Source of the DNA: an uncultured Anaeroplasmataceae bacterium
GTDB lineage: Bacteria > Bacillota_I > Bacilli_A > Acholeplasmatales > Anaeroplasmataceae
DNA length: 40,073 nt
Assembly (NCBI GenBank): GCA_944325695.1
Contig: CALVBA010000010.1
Coordinates: 1 to 40,073, forward strand
Reading direction: 5' to 3'
Shown here: positions 17,067-25,081 of the stretch, piece by piece
Layout: each line of letters begins with the position of its first letter
Numbering within the stretch: the first letter of the stretch is position 1
Translations under genes and position numbers: made by a program
Notes under the pieces: model-generated
Seen by the model: only the letters and a program-made list of their open reading frames with translations
The model's database searches: none
Told to the model about the DNA's origin: nothing

Positions 17067-17589
17067 TTATCTTCTTGTGTAAACTAAATCTGTCATACCG
17101 TATATATCTATGTTTTTAGTAATCCTAACTTAATTTCATATTGAGCATTTTTTAAAAAACGTGTTCTTGAACCCCAAATTGTCAAAACAACGGTATGTAA
17201 TAACAATAAGATTTTTCCTTAAAAGGTGCTGAATAACATTTACTTCTCCCCATATTCAGAAATCTTTTCCATTTTCTTATCGTAACTTCTTTACTATTTT
17301 AACTAGAATTTAATCAATAAACTCAATTTTTTTAGAAGATATCTTTTTGTTGTGTGTTAAAACATAGGTTGTAAAATCATCTTAAACCCATTTATCGATA
17401 ACAAGCTATATAACAATTTGATGATAGGTATTACATCCGATCAAAACAGTATCAATACCTTTCACAAATTAGGCATATGCGTCAATATTTTTCGTCATCA
17501 CTTTTCCCGGTAAGCCAATCTACACCGCTCTTGATATCTACTATATGTCCATCAAGGCTCATCGTAATAAATAAACTTATCTTTCTCAT
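17067..17589 (-). pseudogene. Decayed DHFR-family (RibD C-terminal-like, YyaP/YwjB type) gene
   Basis: Reading the minus strand from the ATG at 17589 gives MRKISLFITMSLDG then VDWLTG, the typical start of YyaP-like dihydrofolate reductase-family proteins. After a stop and a frameshift the next frame gives VKGIDTVLIGCNTYHQIV, DKWV, DDFTTYVLTHNKK, then KKLR, ENGKDF and finally ITKNIDIYGMTDLVYTRR with a stop at 17067. That is about 174 codons, the normal family length, so the gene is complete in extent. At least one frameshift and several internal stops break it. I read this by hand; alignment would fix the lesions. It lies 37 bp downstream of the GrpB-CDA fusion on the same strand. Confidence 0.85.
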
Positions 17590-17626
17590 ATCTTAATATC
17601 TTCGAAATCATAGTCTGCAAACTTTT

Positions 17627-18526
17627 TTATATACTCCATTCCGGCGTCAAATCACTAATTTTTAAAATCTTATGGTTATCATATTCCACCATAATCTCAA
17701 TATTTCGGTATGTGTCTGGCATTAACTGTGTCATAAGCTCTAGACAAGCTTTGCATGGTGCAATAGCCTTACCGTTACTGTCTACAGCTATCACACGCTT
17801 TATTTCATCCTCCCCATTTTTAATCATACTAAAAATCGCATTTCGTTCAGCACACACCCCAAATGTACAAGCAGTATCTACGCATAAACCTACATAAATA
17901 TTGCCAGAAGTAGACTCAACTGCAGCAGCAACACTACTCGCTTCAAGCAACGAAGAAATATTGCTTTCATTCTTCACTGTCCGAGCAGCAATATACATTT
18001 TATCCCATGTTCCATCAAATTGATTAAAAGCAATTTTCTCTATTTCACGCACAAAATTTTCTTTACCATCACAATATCCTTCAATATTATATGGATACTT
18101 CTGTGCAAGGGCAATTTTAATTCTTGCATATTCATCCCTATCTTTTTCGTGTGTACGCATATAATCACGAAACGCAAGGTGTCGCCCAATATTATTCCAA
18201 TCTTCCGCTTGGAAGATATGAATATGATGAGTTGGTTCATTTCCGCCTTTACGAAGAAAGCGTCTTGCTGCAATTCCATACTCGCCAAGATAATCATAGC
18301 CTATTTTTATAAACTCATCTGCAAGATCATCTACCTTTTTATGGCTTCTTACTATCACCATAATATCAATAATTGGTTTTGTTGCTAATCCCGGTACAGA
18401 TGTACTTCCAATATGATAGATTGCAATGCAGTTATCTGAAAGAATTCCCTTAATCAAAAGAGATTCTTCTTCATATTTTTTTGCCCACAATGGATTATAA
18501 TCTGTCACGATAATATGTCGACTCAT
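17627..18526 (-). CDS. GrpB-like nucleotidyltransferase fused to a cytidine deaminase
   Basis: A 299-aa two-domain protein. Residues 1-170 are a GrpB/UPF0157 domain with the nucleotidyltransferase-like signature HIGSTSVPGLATKPIIDIMV (38-57). Residues 172-299 are a small cytidine deaminase domain: SSVAAAVEST, then the zinc site CAERNA (C225, E227) and APCKAC (C258, C261). All catalytic residues are present, so the deaminase half should work on cytidine-like or blasticidin-like nucleosides. GGAGGTG precedes the ATG. The gene is visibly richer in G+C (about 40% in two 60-base samples) than its AT-rich surroundings, suggesting transfer. What the GrpB domain does here is unknown; nucleoside salvage or nucleoside-antibiotic inactivation are both possible. 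Confidence 0.9.
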   Translation of the reverse strand: MSRHIIVTDYNPLWAKKYEEESLLIKGILSDNCIAIYHIGSTSVPGLATKPIIDIMVIVRSHKKVDDLADEFIKIGYDYLGEYGIAARRFLRKGGNEPTHHIHIFQAEDWNNIGRHLAFRDYMRTHEKDRDEYARIKIALAQKYPYNIEGYCDGKENFVREIEKIAFNQFDGTWDKMYIAARTVKNESNISSLLEASSVAAAVESTSGNIYVGLCVDTACTFGVCAERNAIFSMIKNGEDEIKRVIAVDSNGKAIAPCKACLELMTQLMPDTYRNIEIMVEYDNHKILKISDLTPEWSI

Positions 18527-18649
18527 TCCTATACACCTCCATAAATTTTAATTAGTACCTTTTAACATAATTTAATTATACTATTTCTTTATAAATTTTA
18601 TACCCCTTTGATTATACTCGAAAATTAATAACTTCTTAAATACTTGCAG

Positions 18650-18673
18650 AAAAAAACTGTCATTAATCGACAG
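18650..18673 (-). terminator. Intrinsic terminator after decayed gene
   Basis: CTGTC (18657-18661) pairs with GACAG (18669-18673), followed on the minus strand by an unbroken T-run (18650-18656). It lies directly after the end of the decayed reading frame, supporting a former gene there. Confidence 0.7.
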
Positions 18674-18675
18674 CA

Positions 18676-19080
18676 GTTATCTTTGGCTGGTATTTAATTA
18701 TGAGTACACAATATTAATATTTTCTATAATATGTCCACTCAAGTATTCATCTTTAATTACCTATGTATATTTAAAATAATTTGTTTTATCACTACACACA
18801 AATGACAATTATCCATCTTCTAAATTAAATTTTAATCGTTTGTTAAAGTTATTATTTTCTTCTTTGATATTCAAGAAGATTTCAACTATTAATTCTTCAA
18901 CCTAGCTATTTCAATCTTTTCAACTTAATCTTTCCATGTCGTCAAAATCTATAGAATTTTTTTCTAAATTAGAAAGCACAAAGGTTTCTAAAAAAAGTAT
19001 CAACATAATCTAACGTTTTATTTTGTTATCGTGTGTTTATAAAGATTTATTTCATATTCACTAAAAATTTCCTTTTGTTT
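18676..19080 (-). pseudogene. Decayed gene of unknown family
   Basis: From about 19075 down, the minus strand reads like protein interrupted by stops and frameshifts: EIFSEYEINLYKHTITK, KTLDYVDTFF, then in one frame FVLSNLEKNSIDFDDMERLS, stops, VEELIVEIFLNIKEENNN, KRLKFNLEDG, LSFVCSDKTNYFKYT, VIKDEYLSGHIIENINIVYS, LNTSQR. About six stops interrupt some 80 in-frame codons of sensible composition, and a terminator follows. I do not recognise the family. With no intact copy here, the exact start is uncertain. Confidence 0.5.
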
Positions 19081-19391
19081 ACAAATAACATACTTTATTT
19101 TTATAAAATATTAACCTTTATCATAGATATTATACGATAAAATCAAAATTTCACATAAAACATTTTATATGTTAATACTTCCTTATAACAAAAAATATTA
19201 AATCATAATGCTTTTCATAATACTTTCATATTAATAATAATTGAGTACATTTTGTTACACCTATCATTTATATTGTTTAAATAAATATTTTCTATTAATA
19301 GCTAATAGTTTTTATAATTTTCAATATATTGAATATTCATCAAAGTATAGATTTATAATTTCTAGTTTATCTTTTAATTTTAATTACATAA
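19081..19391. other. AT-rich non-coding stretch, nothing recognised
   Basis: More than 300 bp of very AT-rich sequence between the decayed gene and the GGDEF terminator. I see no reading frame, ribosome site or convincing promoter in it. It is probably further decayed sequence. Confidence 0.5.
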
Positions 19392-19440
19392 TAAAAACCC
19401 CATAAATTTTTCCAATTTTACTTGGTCCAACTTATGAGGT
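19392..19440 (-). terminator. Terminator of the nusB-to-GGDEF operon
   Basis: ACCCCATAA (19397-19405) pairs with TTATGAGGT (19432-19440) allowing one G-U pair, with an inner CCAA/TTGG stem. TTTTTATT follows on the minus strand. Confidence 0.8.
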
Positions 19441-19464
19441 CCTCTAATTAAAGGCTTTTATAAA

Positions 19465-20526
19465 TTAAAATCGATAGTTATTTAAATGTGATAAAACAAC
19501 TCCTAATGTCTTTGATATTGTCAGTGCTACATCTAAATCATGTGGTTGCCAAATTCTACCTTTAACCATTTCAAAACGCACTAATCCATAATAATGTTCA
19601 AATACATCAATCTTGCATATTAATGCTGAATTAATATTTTCATCTTTAAAGAAATTGATTAAATTAGAATTTAATTTAGAAGAATCAAGTGTATTAAAAT
19701 AGAAAACACCATAATCATCGACTAAATCGTTTATCTCTTTTACATCTAAATAATTAATTTTTGATGGTCCTGAAATATTAAATGTTTCCGATACAATTAT
19801 TTTTTCTAACCCTTGAATAGAAATTTGATCAATTGATAGAGCCATTTTAATGAATGTTATTAACTCTTTAATACGCGTTGTCAAATTTTTTTCGTAATTA
19901 GTAAGAAAACTAAAAATTTTAGCATGTGTATCTAATGAATTATATAGTGAAGCGTTTTTATGACCAAAAACTAAATTATCATGTTTTTCTTTTAAGTAAA
20001 TAATAAAACAATTGCGTCCTTTACTTTTACCACGATATAAAGCTTTATCGGCTTTTTCAAATAGATCATCATAATTATTCGCATCTATTGGAAATCTAAC
20101 AACACCAACTGACTGTGTTATTTTAACATTTTTTTGTTCATCGAAAAAGATATCTTCAATATTTTTAGTAGCAGAATGCATTATATGCCATAATGAATCA
20201 TATGAAATATCACCTTCGATAATCACAATAAATTCATCGCCACCATATCTAGCTACAGCTCCATGTTTACCTAAAGTATTCACTAAACGATTGGCAAAAT
20301 ATTCTAAAAGAATATCTCCTTTATTATGTCCATAATTATCATTGATTAATTTAAAATTATCAATATCTAATAAGCACATCGAAAAACAAATGTTATTTTT
20401 TATTAAAAAATCGATGTATTCTTTTATAATACGACGATTTAAAACATTTGTAGTTGAATCAATACCATGTTGCAAATCTCTATTCTCAAAAAAACTAATA
20501 TTTTTAATTGTGTCGTATATGTTCAT
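19465..20526 (-). CDS. Diguanylate cyclase (GGDEF) with C-terminal GAF-like domain
   Basis: A 353-aa soluble protein predicted to make cyclic di-GMP. The GGDEF domain is at the N-terminus (about 20-180): DIDNFKLINDNYGHNKGD, the active site RYGGDEF (93-99), SVGVVRFP and DKALYRGKSKGRN. The usual RxxD inhibitory site before GGDEF reads GKHG, so product inhibition through the I-site is probably missing. The C-terminal 170 residues look like a GAF sensor domain (DYGVFYF, ALICKIDVFEHYYGLVRFE, DVALTISKTLGVVLSH). Having the cyclase before the sensor is the reverse of the common order. It starts 23 bp after recN and ends the operon. No EAL, HD-GYP or PilZ gene is in the window. Confidence 0.9.
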   Translation of the reverse strand: MNIYDTIKNISFFENRDLQHGIDSTTNVLNRRIIKEYIDFLIKNNICFSMCLLDIDNFKLINDNYGHNKGDILLEYFANRLVNTLGKHGAVARYGGDEFIVIIEGDISYDSLWHIMHSATKNIEDIFFDEQKNVKITQSVGVVRFPIDANNYDDLFEKADKALYRGKSKGRNCFIIYLKEKHDNLVFGHKNASLYNSLDTHAKIFSFLTNYEKNLTTRIKELITFIKMALSIDQISIQGLEKIIVSETFNISGPSKINYLDVKEINDLVDDYGVFYFNTLDSSKLNSNLINFFKDENINSALICKIDVFEHYYGLVRFEMVKGRIWQPHDLDVALTISKTLGVVLSHLNNYRF

Positions 20527-20549
20527 TTTTATATCACCTAAATATAATT

Positions 20550-22232
20550 TTAAATATTTTCATCTATCATTTGTTTGGCAGTCTCAATAGCTAAAGATGA
20601 AACATTTTTCCCGCTCAACATTGAAGCAATATTATAAATACGTTGTTCATATGTTAAATATTCAATATAAGTATATGTCAAATCATTTTCTTCTTTCTTA
20701 CATATATTTATTTGATTAGTTGCTATAGCTGCCACTTGAGGTAAATGTGAAATAACTAATACTTGGTTGTACCTAGCAATTTGTTGCATTTTAGAGGCAA
20801 TTAAACTTGCCATAGCTCCACTTACACCAGTATCAATTTCATCAAATACCATTAAAGAATAATCATACTTTTGGGCCATTATTGCCTTAAATGCCAGCAT
20901 TATTCTTGACAACTCTCCACCACTAGCAACTCGATCTAACATTTTTAATGGCTCCCCTTTATTAAGCGTTACCATGAAATTGATTATATCAATTCCATCT
21001 TCTTTAAATACCTCTTTATTCAAACAATCAGTAATTACTACATCATTAAAACAAATTTTAAATTCAATATTTTCTAGACCTAAATCACAACACTGTTCCT
21101 TTAAATCCATTTCTAATATTAAAGCTTTTTCTTTTCTTTTATCACTTAACTTTAGTGCACTAACTTTTAACTCATCAAATGTTTTTAAAACATCCTCGAA
21201 TGCTTTTTTTTGTGTTGCATCATAGTTTGTTGACAAATTTATCTCTAAATCCAACTCTTTTAAATATAAAATAAGTTCATTAACGTTTTTATGATACTTC
21301 TTTTTTACTACATTAATACTTTCTAAACGTGCTTGAAGATAATCTAATTCATTAGGGTCGAAATCATTATTTTCAATATCAAATGCTATCGAACTTTTTA
21401 AATCTTCTAAATCATAATAAATATTATTTAGTCTTTCTAAGTAGTCGTTATAATTATTGTCAAACAAACTTATTTTTTTTATAGCTTCTTTTACATCAAA
21501 TACTAAATTTAAAATACCTTGTTCATCATTCATTATCGCATAACTATTGTGTAAATTTTGGTATATTTTGTCATGATTTTCTAATTTAGAAATTCTATAT
21601 TCTAAATCAATATCTTCATTTTCTTTTAACCCTAATTTGCTTATTTCGTCATAAGCATATTCTAAATAATCTAATTTTTCTAAAACATTATTTTTAGCTT
21701 TAATGATTTTATCATAATCTTTTAAAGCTTTTAAATACTTATATAAAGCAATTTGGTAGTCATTTTTCAAATTCTCAATTTCTAGATTATTTTTATCTAA
21801 TATTGTTAAGTAATTTTCATTATTTAACAATCGCAATGTATCATGTTGAACGTGAATATCTGCTAAAAATCGCGTTATTTTTTTTAAATCTATTAGTGTA
21901 ACTAGTTCATTATTAACACGAATAATATTTTTTTTATTAGCAGTTATTTCTCTTCTAATTGTTAATTTATTACATTGCTTTATTTTTAATTCATCTAATA
22001 CTTCATCAATTTTAGGATTATTATACGAAAAAACACCTTCAATTATCGCTTTTGTTTTTCCATAACGAATCATATCTTGATTACTTCTATCTCCAAGTAA
22101 TAAGGAAATAGTATCCAATATTAAACTTTTCCCCGCCCCTGTTTGTCCTGTCAAAACGGTCATACCTTCATTAAATAAAACTTCAATTTTTTCGATAATC
22201 GCAAAATTTTCGACATATAATCGTTCTAGCAT
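20550..22232 (-). CDS. recN: DNA repair protein RecN
   Basis: SMC-like ATPase of 560 aa that acts early at DNA double-strand breaks. Walker A GQTGAGKS lies at 29-36, long coiled-coil arms rich in Lys/Asp/Glu/Leu run from about 150 to 370, then the ABC signature as ASGGELSRIMLA and Walker B as LMVFDEIDTGVSG, followed by ISHLPQVAA. Length fits the family (about 560-575). AAGGATG precedes the ATG and only 12 bp separate it from tlyA. In Bacillus argR/ahrC lies between tlyA and recN; here it does not. Confidence 0.96.
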   Translation of the reverse strand: MLERLYVENFAIIEKIEVLFNEGMTVLTGQTGAGKSLILDTISLLLGDRSNQDMIRYGKTKAIIEGVFSYNNPKIDEVLDELKIKQCNKLTIRREITANKKNIIRVNNELVTLIDLKKITRFLADIHVQHDTLRLLNNENYLTILDKNNLEIENLKNDYQIALYKYLKALKDYDKIIKAKNNVLEKLDYLEYAYDEISKLGLKENEDIDLEYRISKLENHDKIYQNLHNSYAIMNDEQGILNLVFDVKEAIKKISLFDNNYNDYLERLNNIYYDLEDLKSSIAFDIENNDFDPNELDYLQARLESINVVKKKYHKNVNELILYLKELDLEINLSTNYDATQKKAFEDVLKTFDELKVSALKLSDKRKEKALILEMDLKEQCCDLGLENIEFKICFNDVVITDCLNKEVFKEDGIDIINFMVTLNKGEPLKMLDRVASGGELSRIMLAFKAIMAQKYDYSLMVFDEIDTGVSGAMASLIASKMQQIARYNQVLVISHLPQVAAIATNQINICKKEENDLTYTYIEYLTYEQRIYNIASMLSGKNVSSLAIETAKQMIDENI

Positions 22233-22244
22233 TCCAACACATCC

Positions 22245-23015
22245 TTATTTAAAAGCTTCTAAAACCACTTTTTTACAATTTATGTTGCTTATCTTATCAG
22301 ATAATTCCACTAAAGCTAAATATTCAATATTGCCAGCTTTACCTTTAATAGGTGATGGTATTAAATTTAAAACATTCATATTGTTTTTTCTAAAAAAAAC
22401 CAATTTATTTTCTAAAATTTGTTCATGAATTTTTTTATCCTTAACAATTCCACCCTTACCTATATTTTTTACCCCGGCTTCAAATTGTGGTTTTATTAAA
22501 CAAATGAATTTCGTATTATCACTCATAAAACGGACTAGGTGTGGAATAATTTGATCTATTGAAACAAATGAAACATCCATTACAATATAATCAATTTTAT
22601 TGTCTAATTTTAAAACATCTTTAATATTGGTTTGTTCCATTGAAATGACTTTTGGATGATTACGCAATTTATCATCTAACTGATCAGTCCCTACATCAAC
22701 TGCATAAACAAGTTTAGCCCCATTTTGTATGCTACAATCAGTAAAACCACCTGTTGATGCTCCTACATCTAAAACAATTTTATCGGTAAAATCTAAATTA
22801 AATTTATTTATTGCTCCTAACAATTTGTACCCACCACGGCTAACAAATAAATTATTTTTTTCATTTACTACAATTAAATTATTTTCTGAAACATCATATC
22901 CAGGTTTTAAAATAACTTTACCATCAACAATAATATCGCCATCTTTAATCGCTAGTAATGCTTTTGAACGTGTTGAAAAGTACCCTTTTTCAGTTAAAAA
23001 AATATCTAGTCGCAT
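22245..23015 (-). CDS. tlyA: TlyA-family rRNA 2'-O-methyltransferase
   Basis: A 256-aa protein with an N-terminal S4 RNA-binding domain (about 1-60: RLDIFLTEKGYFSTRSKA and DGDIIVDGKV). An FtsJ-like SAM methyltransferase domain follows, with YVSRGG-type VSRGGYKL, the SAM loop LDVGASTGGFTDC, and later IVMDVSFVS and CLIKPQFEAG. Members methylate 16S/23S rRNA riboses; in some bacteria they also act as haemolysins. Its start overlaps the dxs end by 10 bp. It matches yqxC in the Bacillus cluster. Confidence 0.94.
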   Translation of the reverse strand: MRLDIFLTEKGYFSTRSKALLAIKDGDIIVDGKVILKPGYDVSENNLIVVNEKNNLFVSRGGYKLLGAINKFNLDFTDKIVLDVGASTGGFTDCSIQNGAKLVYAVDVGTDQLDDKLRNHPKVISMEQTNIKDVLKLDNKIDYIVMDVSFVSIDQIIPHLVRFMSDNTKFICLIKPQFEAGVKNIGKGGIVKDKKIHEQILENKLVFFRKNNMNVLNLIPSPIKGKAGNIEYLALVELSDKISNINCKKVVLEAFK

Positions 23016-24853
23016 ATCATTTCCTCTATTTTTCTTAAAATATCATCATCACCTAAACCATTGCGTTCCAAAACATCTTTAATACTTCCATGTTCAAAAA
23101 TCATATTTTTTATATTCATTGAAACAAAGTTACGATATCTTAGGTTATTTTCCATCATAAAACATGCAATACTTTCAGCTAAACTACCACTTTTAACAAC
23201 CTGTTCGTATATTAAAATATTACATGATGGTGATGCAATTTCTTTTAAAAACTCCTCATCAATTGGTTTAATATAAATTGCTTCAATTAAACTAACATCT
23301 AAATTATGTTCTAAAATAAGTTTTTTAATACGATTTACATCCGGTCCATAACTAATAACATATCCTTTACTACCTTGAATCACAGTTCGATATTTTTTGG
23401 CAATATCATATTTATTTGTATTAAGAACATCATAAATAGCTGACCCACGGGGATATCGAATAATAAATGGTCCTTTATTTTTAAATCCCGCTCGTAAAAG
23501 ATTGTATGCATCATAAGCGTTAGAAGGCATACAAATTGTAGTGTTAGGCATCCCATTAAACATTGATAAATCAAAAATTCCTTGGTGAGTTTGTCCATCA
23601 TCGCCAACCACACCAGCACGATCAATTCCAATTACAACATTTAAGTTAGGTCGACAAATATCATTTAATATTTGATCATAAGCTCGTTGAGCAAATGTCG
23701 AATACATGGTTAAAAATACTTTGGTATTACTTAAAGCCATTCCTGAAGCCATCGTTGCTGCATGTTCTTCAGCAATTCCACAGTCATGCAATAGTGACGG
23801 AAACTGGACTTTAAATTGGTCTAATTTTGAACCAAAAACCATCGCTGGTGTAATAACATGGAAAGGATCTTCTTTGCATATTTCAATCAAACTTCGTGAT
23901 ATAACCTCACTCCAAGAAATAATTGAACTATTAAAAGAATTTCCTGTTTCAATATCAAAAGGACTTACGCCATGATATTCTCCTGTTTCATCATTTTCTG
24001 CAAAATAATATCCTTTACCTTTTTTTGTTTGAAAATGAACAATTAAAGGTTTATTTTGGACCTTAACACGCTCTAATGTCTTAATTACAATTTCAATATC
24101 ATTTCCATCATATGGTCCATAGTAATCAAATCCTAAATCCTCAAAAATATTATCTCTTTGAATTGCGGCTTTCACTCCGCGCTTCAATTTATGGAAACTT
24201 GGCATTAATACTTTAGGAGTTATTTTATAAATTGAACCTTTGAATTTATCAAATTTTCGACTTAAACGCAGCTTAGATAAAGCTTTTTCTAAAGAACCAA
24301 CCGATTTAGAAATAGCCATCTGATTATCATTTAAAATAATTATTGGGGCAATATTTTTAGTCCCACCCATATTCATTAAAGCTTCAAATGCCATCCCATT
24401 AGCAATAGAAGCATCACCAATAACACTGATAATCCGATTATCTTTTTCACTTTCTTTTTGACTTAAAAGCATTCCAGCCATTGCAGATAAAGTATTAGAA
24501 CTGTGACCGCTTTCAAAAATATCGTGAATTGACTCTTTTCTTGATGGATAACCAGATAAACCATCGATTTGCCGTAATGTTTTAAAATCTTTAGCTCTTC
24601 CGGTCAATATTTTGTGCGTATAAGCTTGATGTCCAACATCAAATAAGATTTTATCATTTGGAGAATCAAAAACTTTATGTAGGGCAATTGTAATCTCAAT
24701 AACACCTAAATTAGATGCTAAATGTCCCCCTGTTTTTGAAATATTTTCAATTAAGAAAAAACGAATTTTTTCAGCAAGTTCTTTTAAATCGGAAATTGAT
24801 AGTTCTTTTAAAAAAGATGGATTTTCAATTTCTTCTATCTTATCTATCATCAC
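23006..24853 (-). CDS. dxs: 1-deoxy-D-xylulose-5-phosphate synthase
   Basis: Thiamine-diphosphate enzyme that condenses pyruvate and glyceraldehyde-3-phosphate, the first step of the non-mevalonate isoprenoid pathway. The 615-aa protein has TGGHLASNLG (His 43/44 region), FDVGHQAY, the ThDP/Mg motif GDASIANGMAFEAL ending in NDNQMA (about 146-180), AEEHAATMASGMA, and GDDGQTHQGIFD. The frame opens with GTG at 24853, which overlaps the xseB stop by one base, and an ATG follows at once at 24850. Either could be used. The Bacillus neighbour ispA is absent between xseB and dxs. Confidence 0.95.
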   Translation of the reverse strand: MMIDKIEEIENPSFLKELSISDLKELAEKIRFFLIENISKTGGHLASNLGVIEITIALHKVFDSPNDKILFDVGHQAYTHKILTGRAKDFKTLRQIDGLSGYPSRKESIHDIFESGHSSNTLSAMAGMLLSQKESEKDNRIISVIGDASIANGMAFEALMNMGGTKNIAPIIILNDNQMAISKSVGSLEKALSKLRLSRKFDKFKGSIYKITPKVLMPSFHKLKRGVKAAIQRDNIFEDLGFDYYGPYDGNDIEIVIKTLERVKVQNKPLIVHFQTKKGKGYYFAENDETGEYHGVSPFDIETGNSFNSSIISWSEVISRSLIEICKEDPFHVITPAMVFGSKLDQFKVQFPSLLHDCGIAEEHAATMASGMALSNTKVFLTMYSTFAQRAYDQILNDICRPNLNVVIGIDRAGVVGDDGQTHQGIFDLSMFNGMPNTTICMPSNAYDAYNLLRAGFKNKGPFIIRYPRGSAIYDVLNTNKYDIAKKYRTVIQGSKGYVISYGPDVNRIKKLILEHNLDVSLIEAIYIKPIDEEFLKEIASPSCNILIYEQVVKSGSLAESIACFMMENNLRYRNFVSMNIKNMIFEHGSIKDVLERNGLGDDDILRKIEEMICD

Positions 24854-25068
24854 TAATCACTTACCTTTGTAAATGGTTTTAACTCTTCATTATCCATCTG
24901 TTTTACCACTAAATCCTCATTTTTCTTAAAAATATCAAAACATTTTTTTGATAACTCTAATCCTTTAGTATAATTTTCAACTGCTAAATCAAGCGAAATA
25001 TCTTTATTTTCTAATGCCATAACTACTTCTTGTAGTTCACGTAAATAATCCTCAAAGCTTTTTTCCAA
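24853..25068 (-). CDS. xseB: Exodeoxyribonuclease VII small subunit
   Basis: A 71-aa helical protein (FEDYLRELQEVVMALENKDISLDLAVENYTKGLELSKKC region, typical of XseB) that partners XseA to degrade single-stranded DNA. It starts with TTG at 25068, supported by a perfect AGGAGG eight bases upstream and by no in-frame ATG nearby. It follows xseA by 13 bp and its stop overlaps the dxs GTG. Confidence 0.93.
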   Translation of the reverse strand: MEKSFEDYLRELQEVVMALENKDISLDLAVENYTKGLELSKKCFDIFKKNEDLVVKQMDNEELKPFTKVSD

Positions 25069-25081
25069 TGATAAAACCTCC

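Noticed and set aside
16990-17626. Insertion sequence or transposase remnant
   Set aside because: I first suspected a decayed IS from its position, but translation matches the DHFR/RibD-C family throughout and no terminal inverted repeats are visible.
18020-18388. 122-aa plus-strand reading frame
   Set aside because: It lies entirely opposite the GrpB-CDA coding region, whose two domains are clearly recognisable; no ribosome site and a low-complexity translation.
22729-23082. 117-aa plus-strand reading frame
   Set aside because: Antisense to the tlyA start and dxs end, both solid genes; no ribosome site or recognisable domain.
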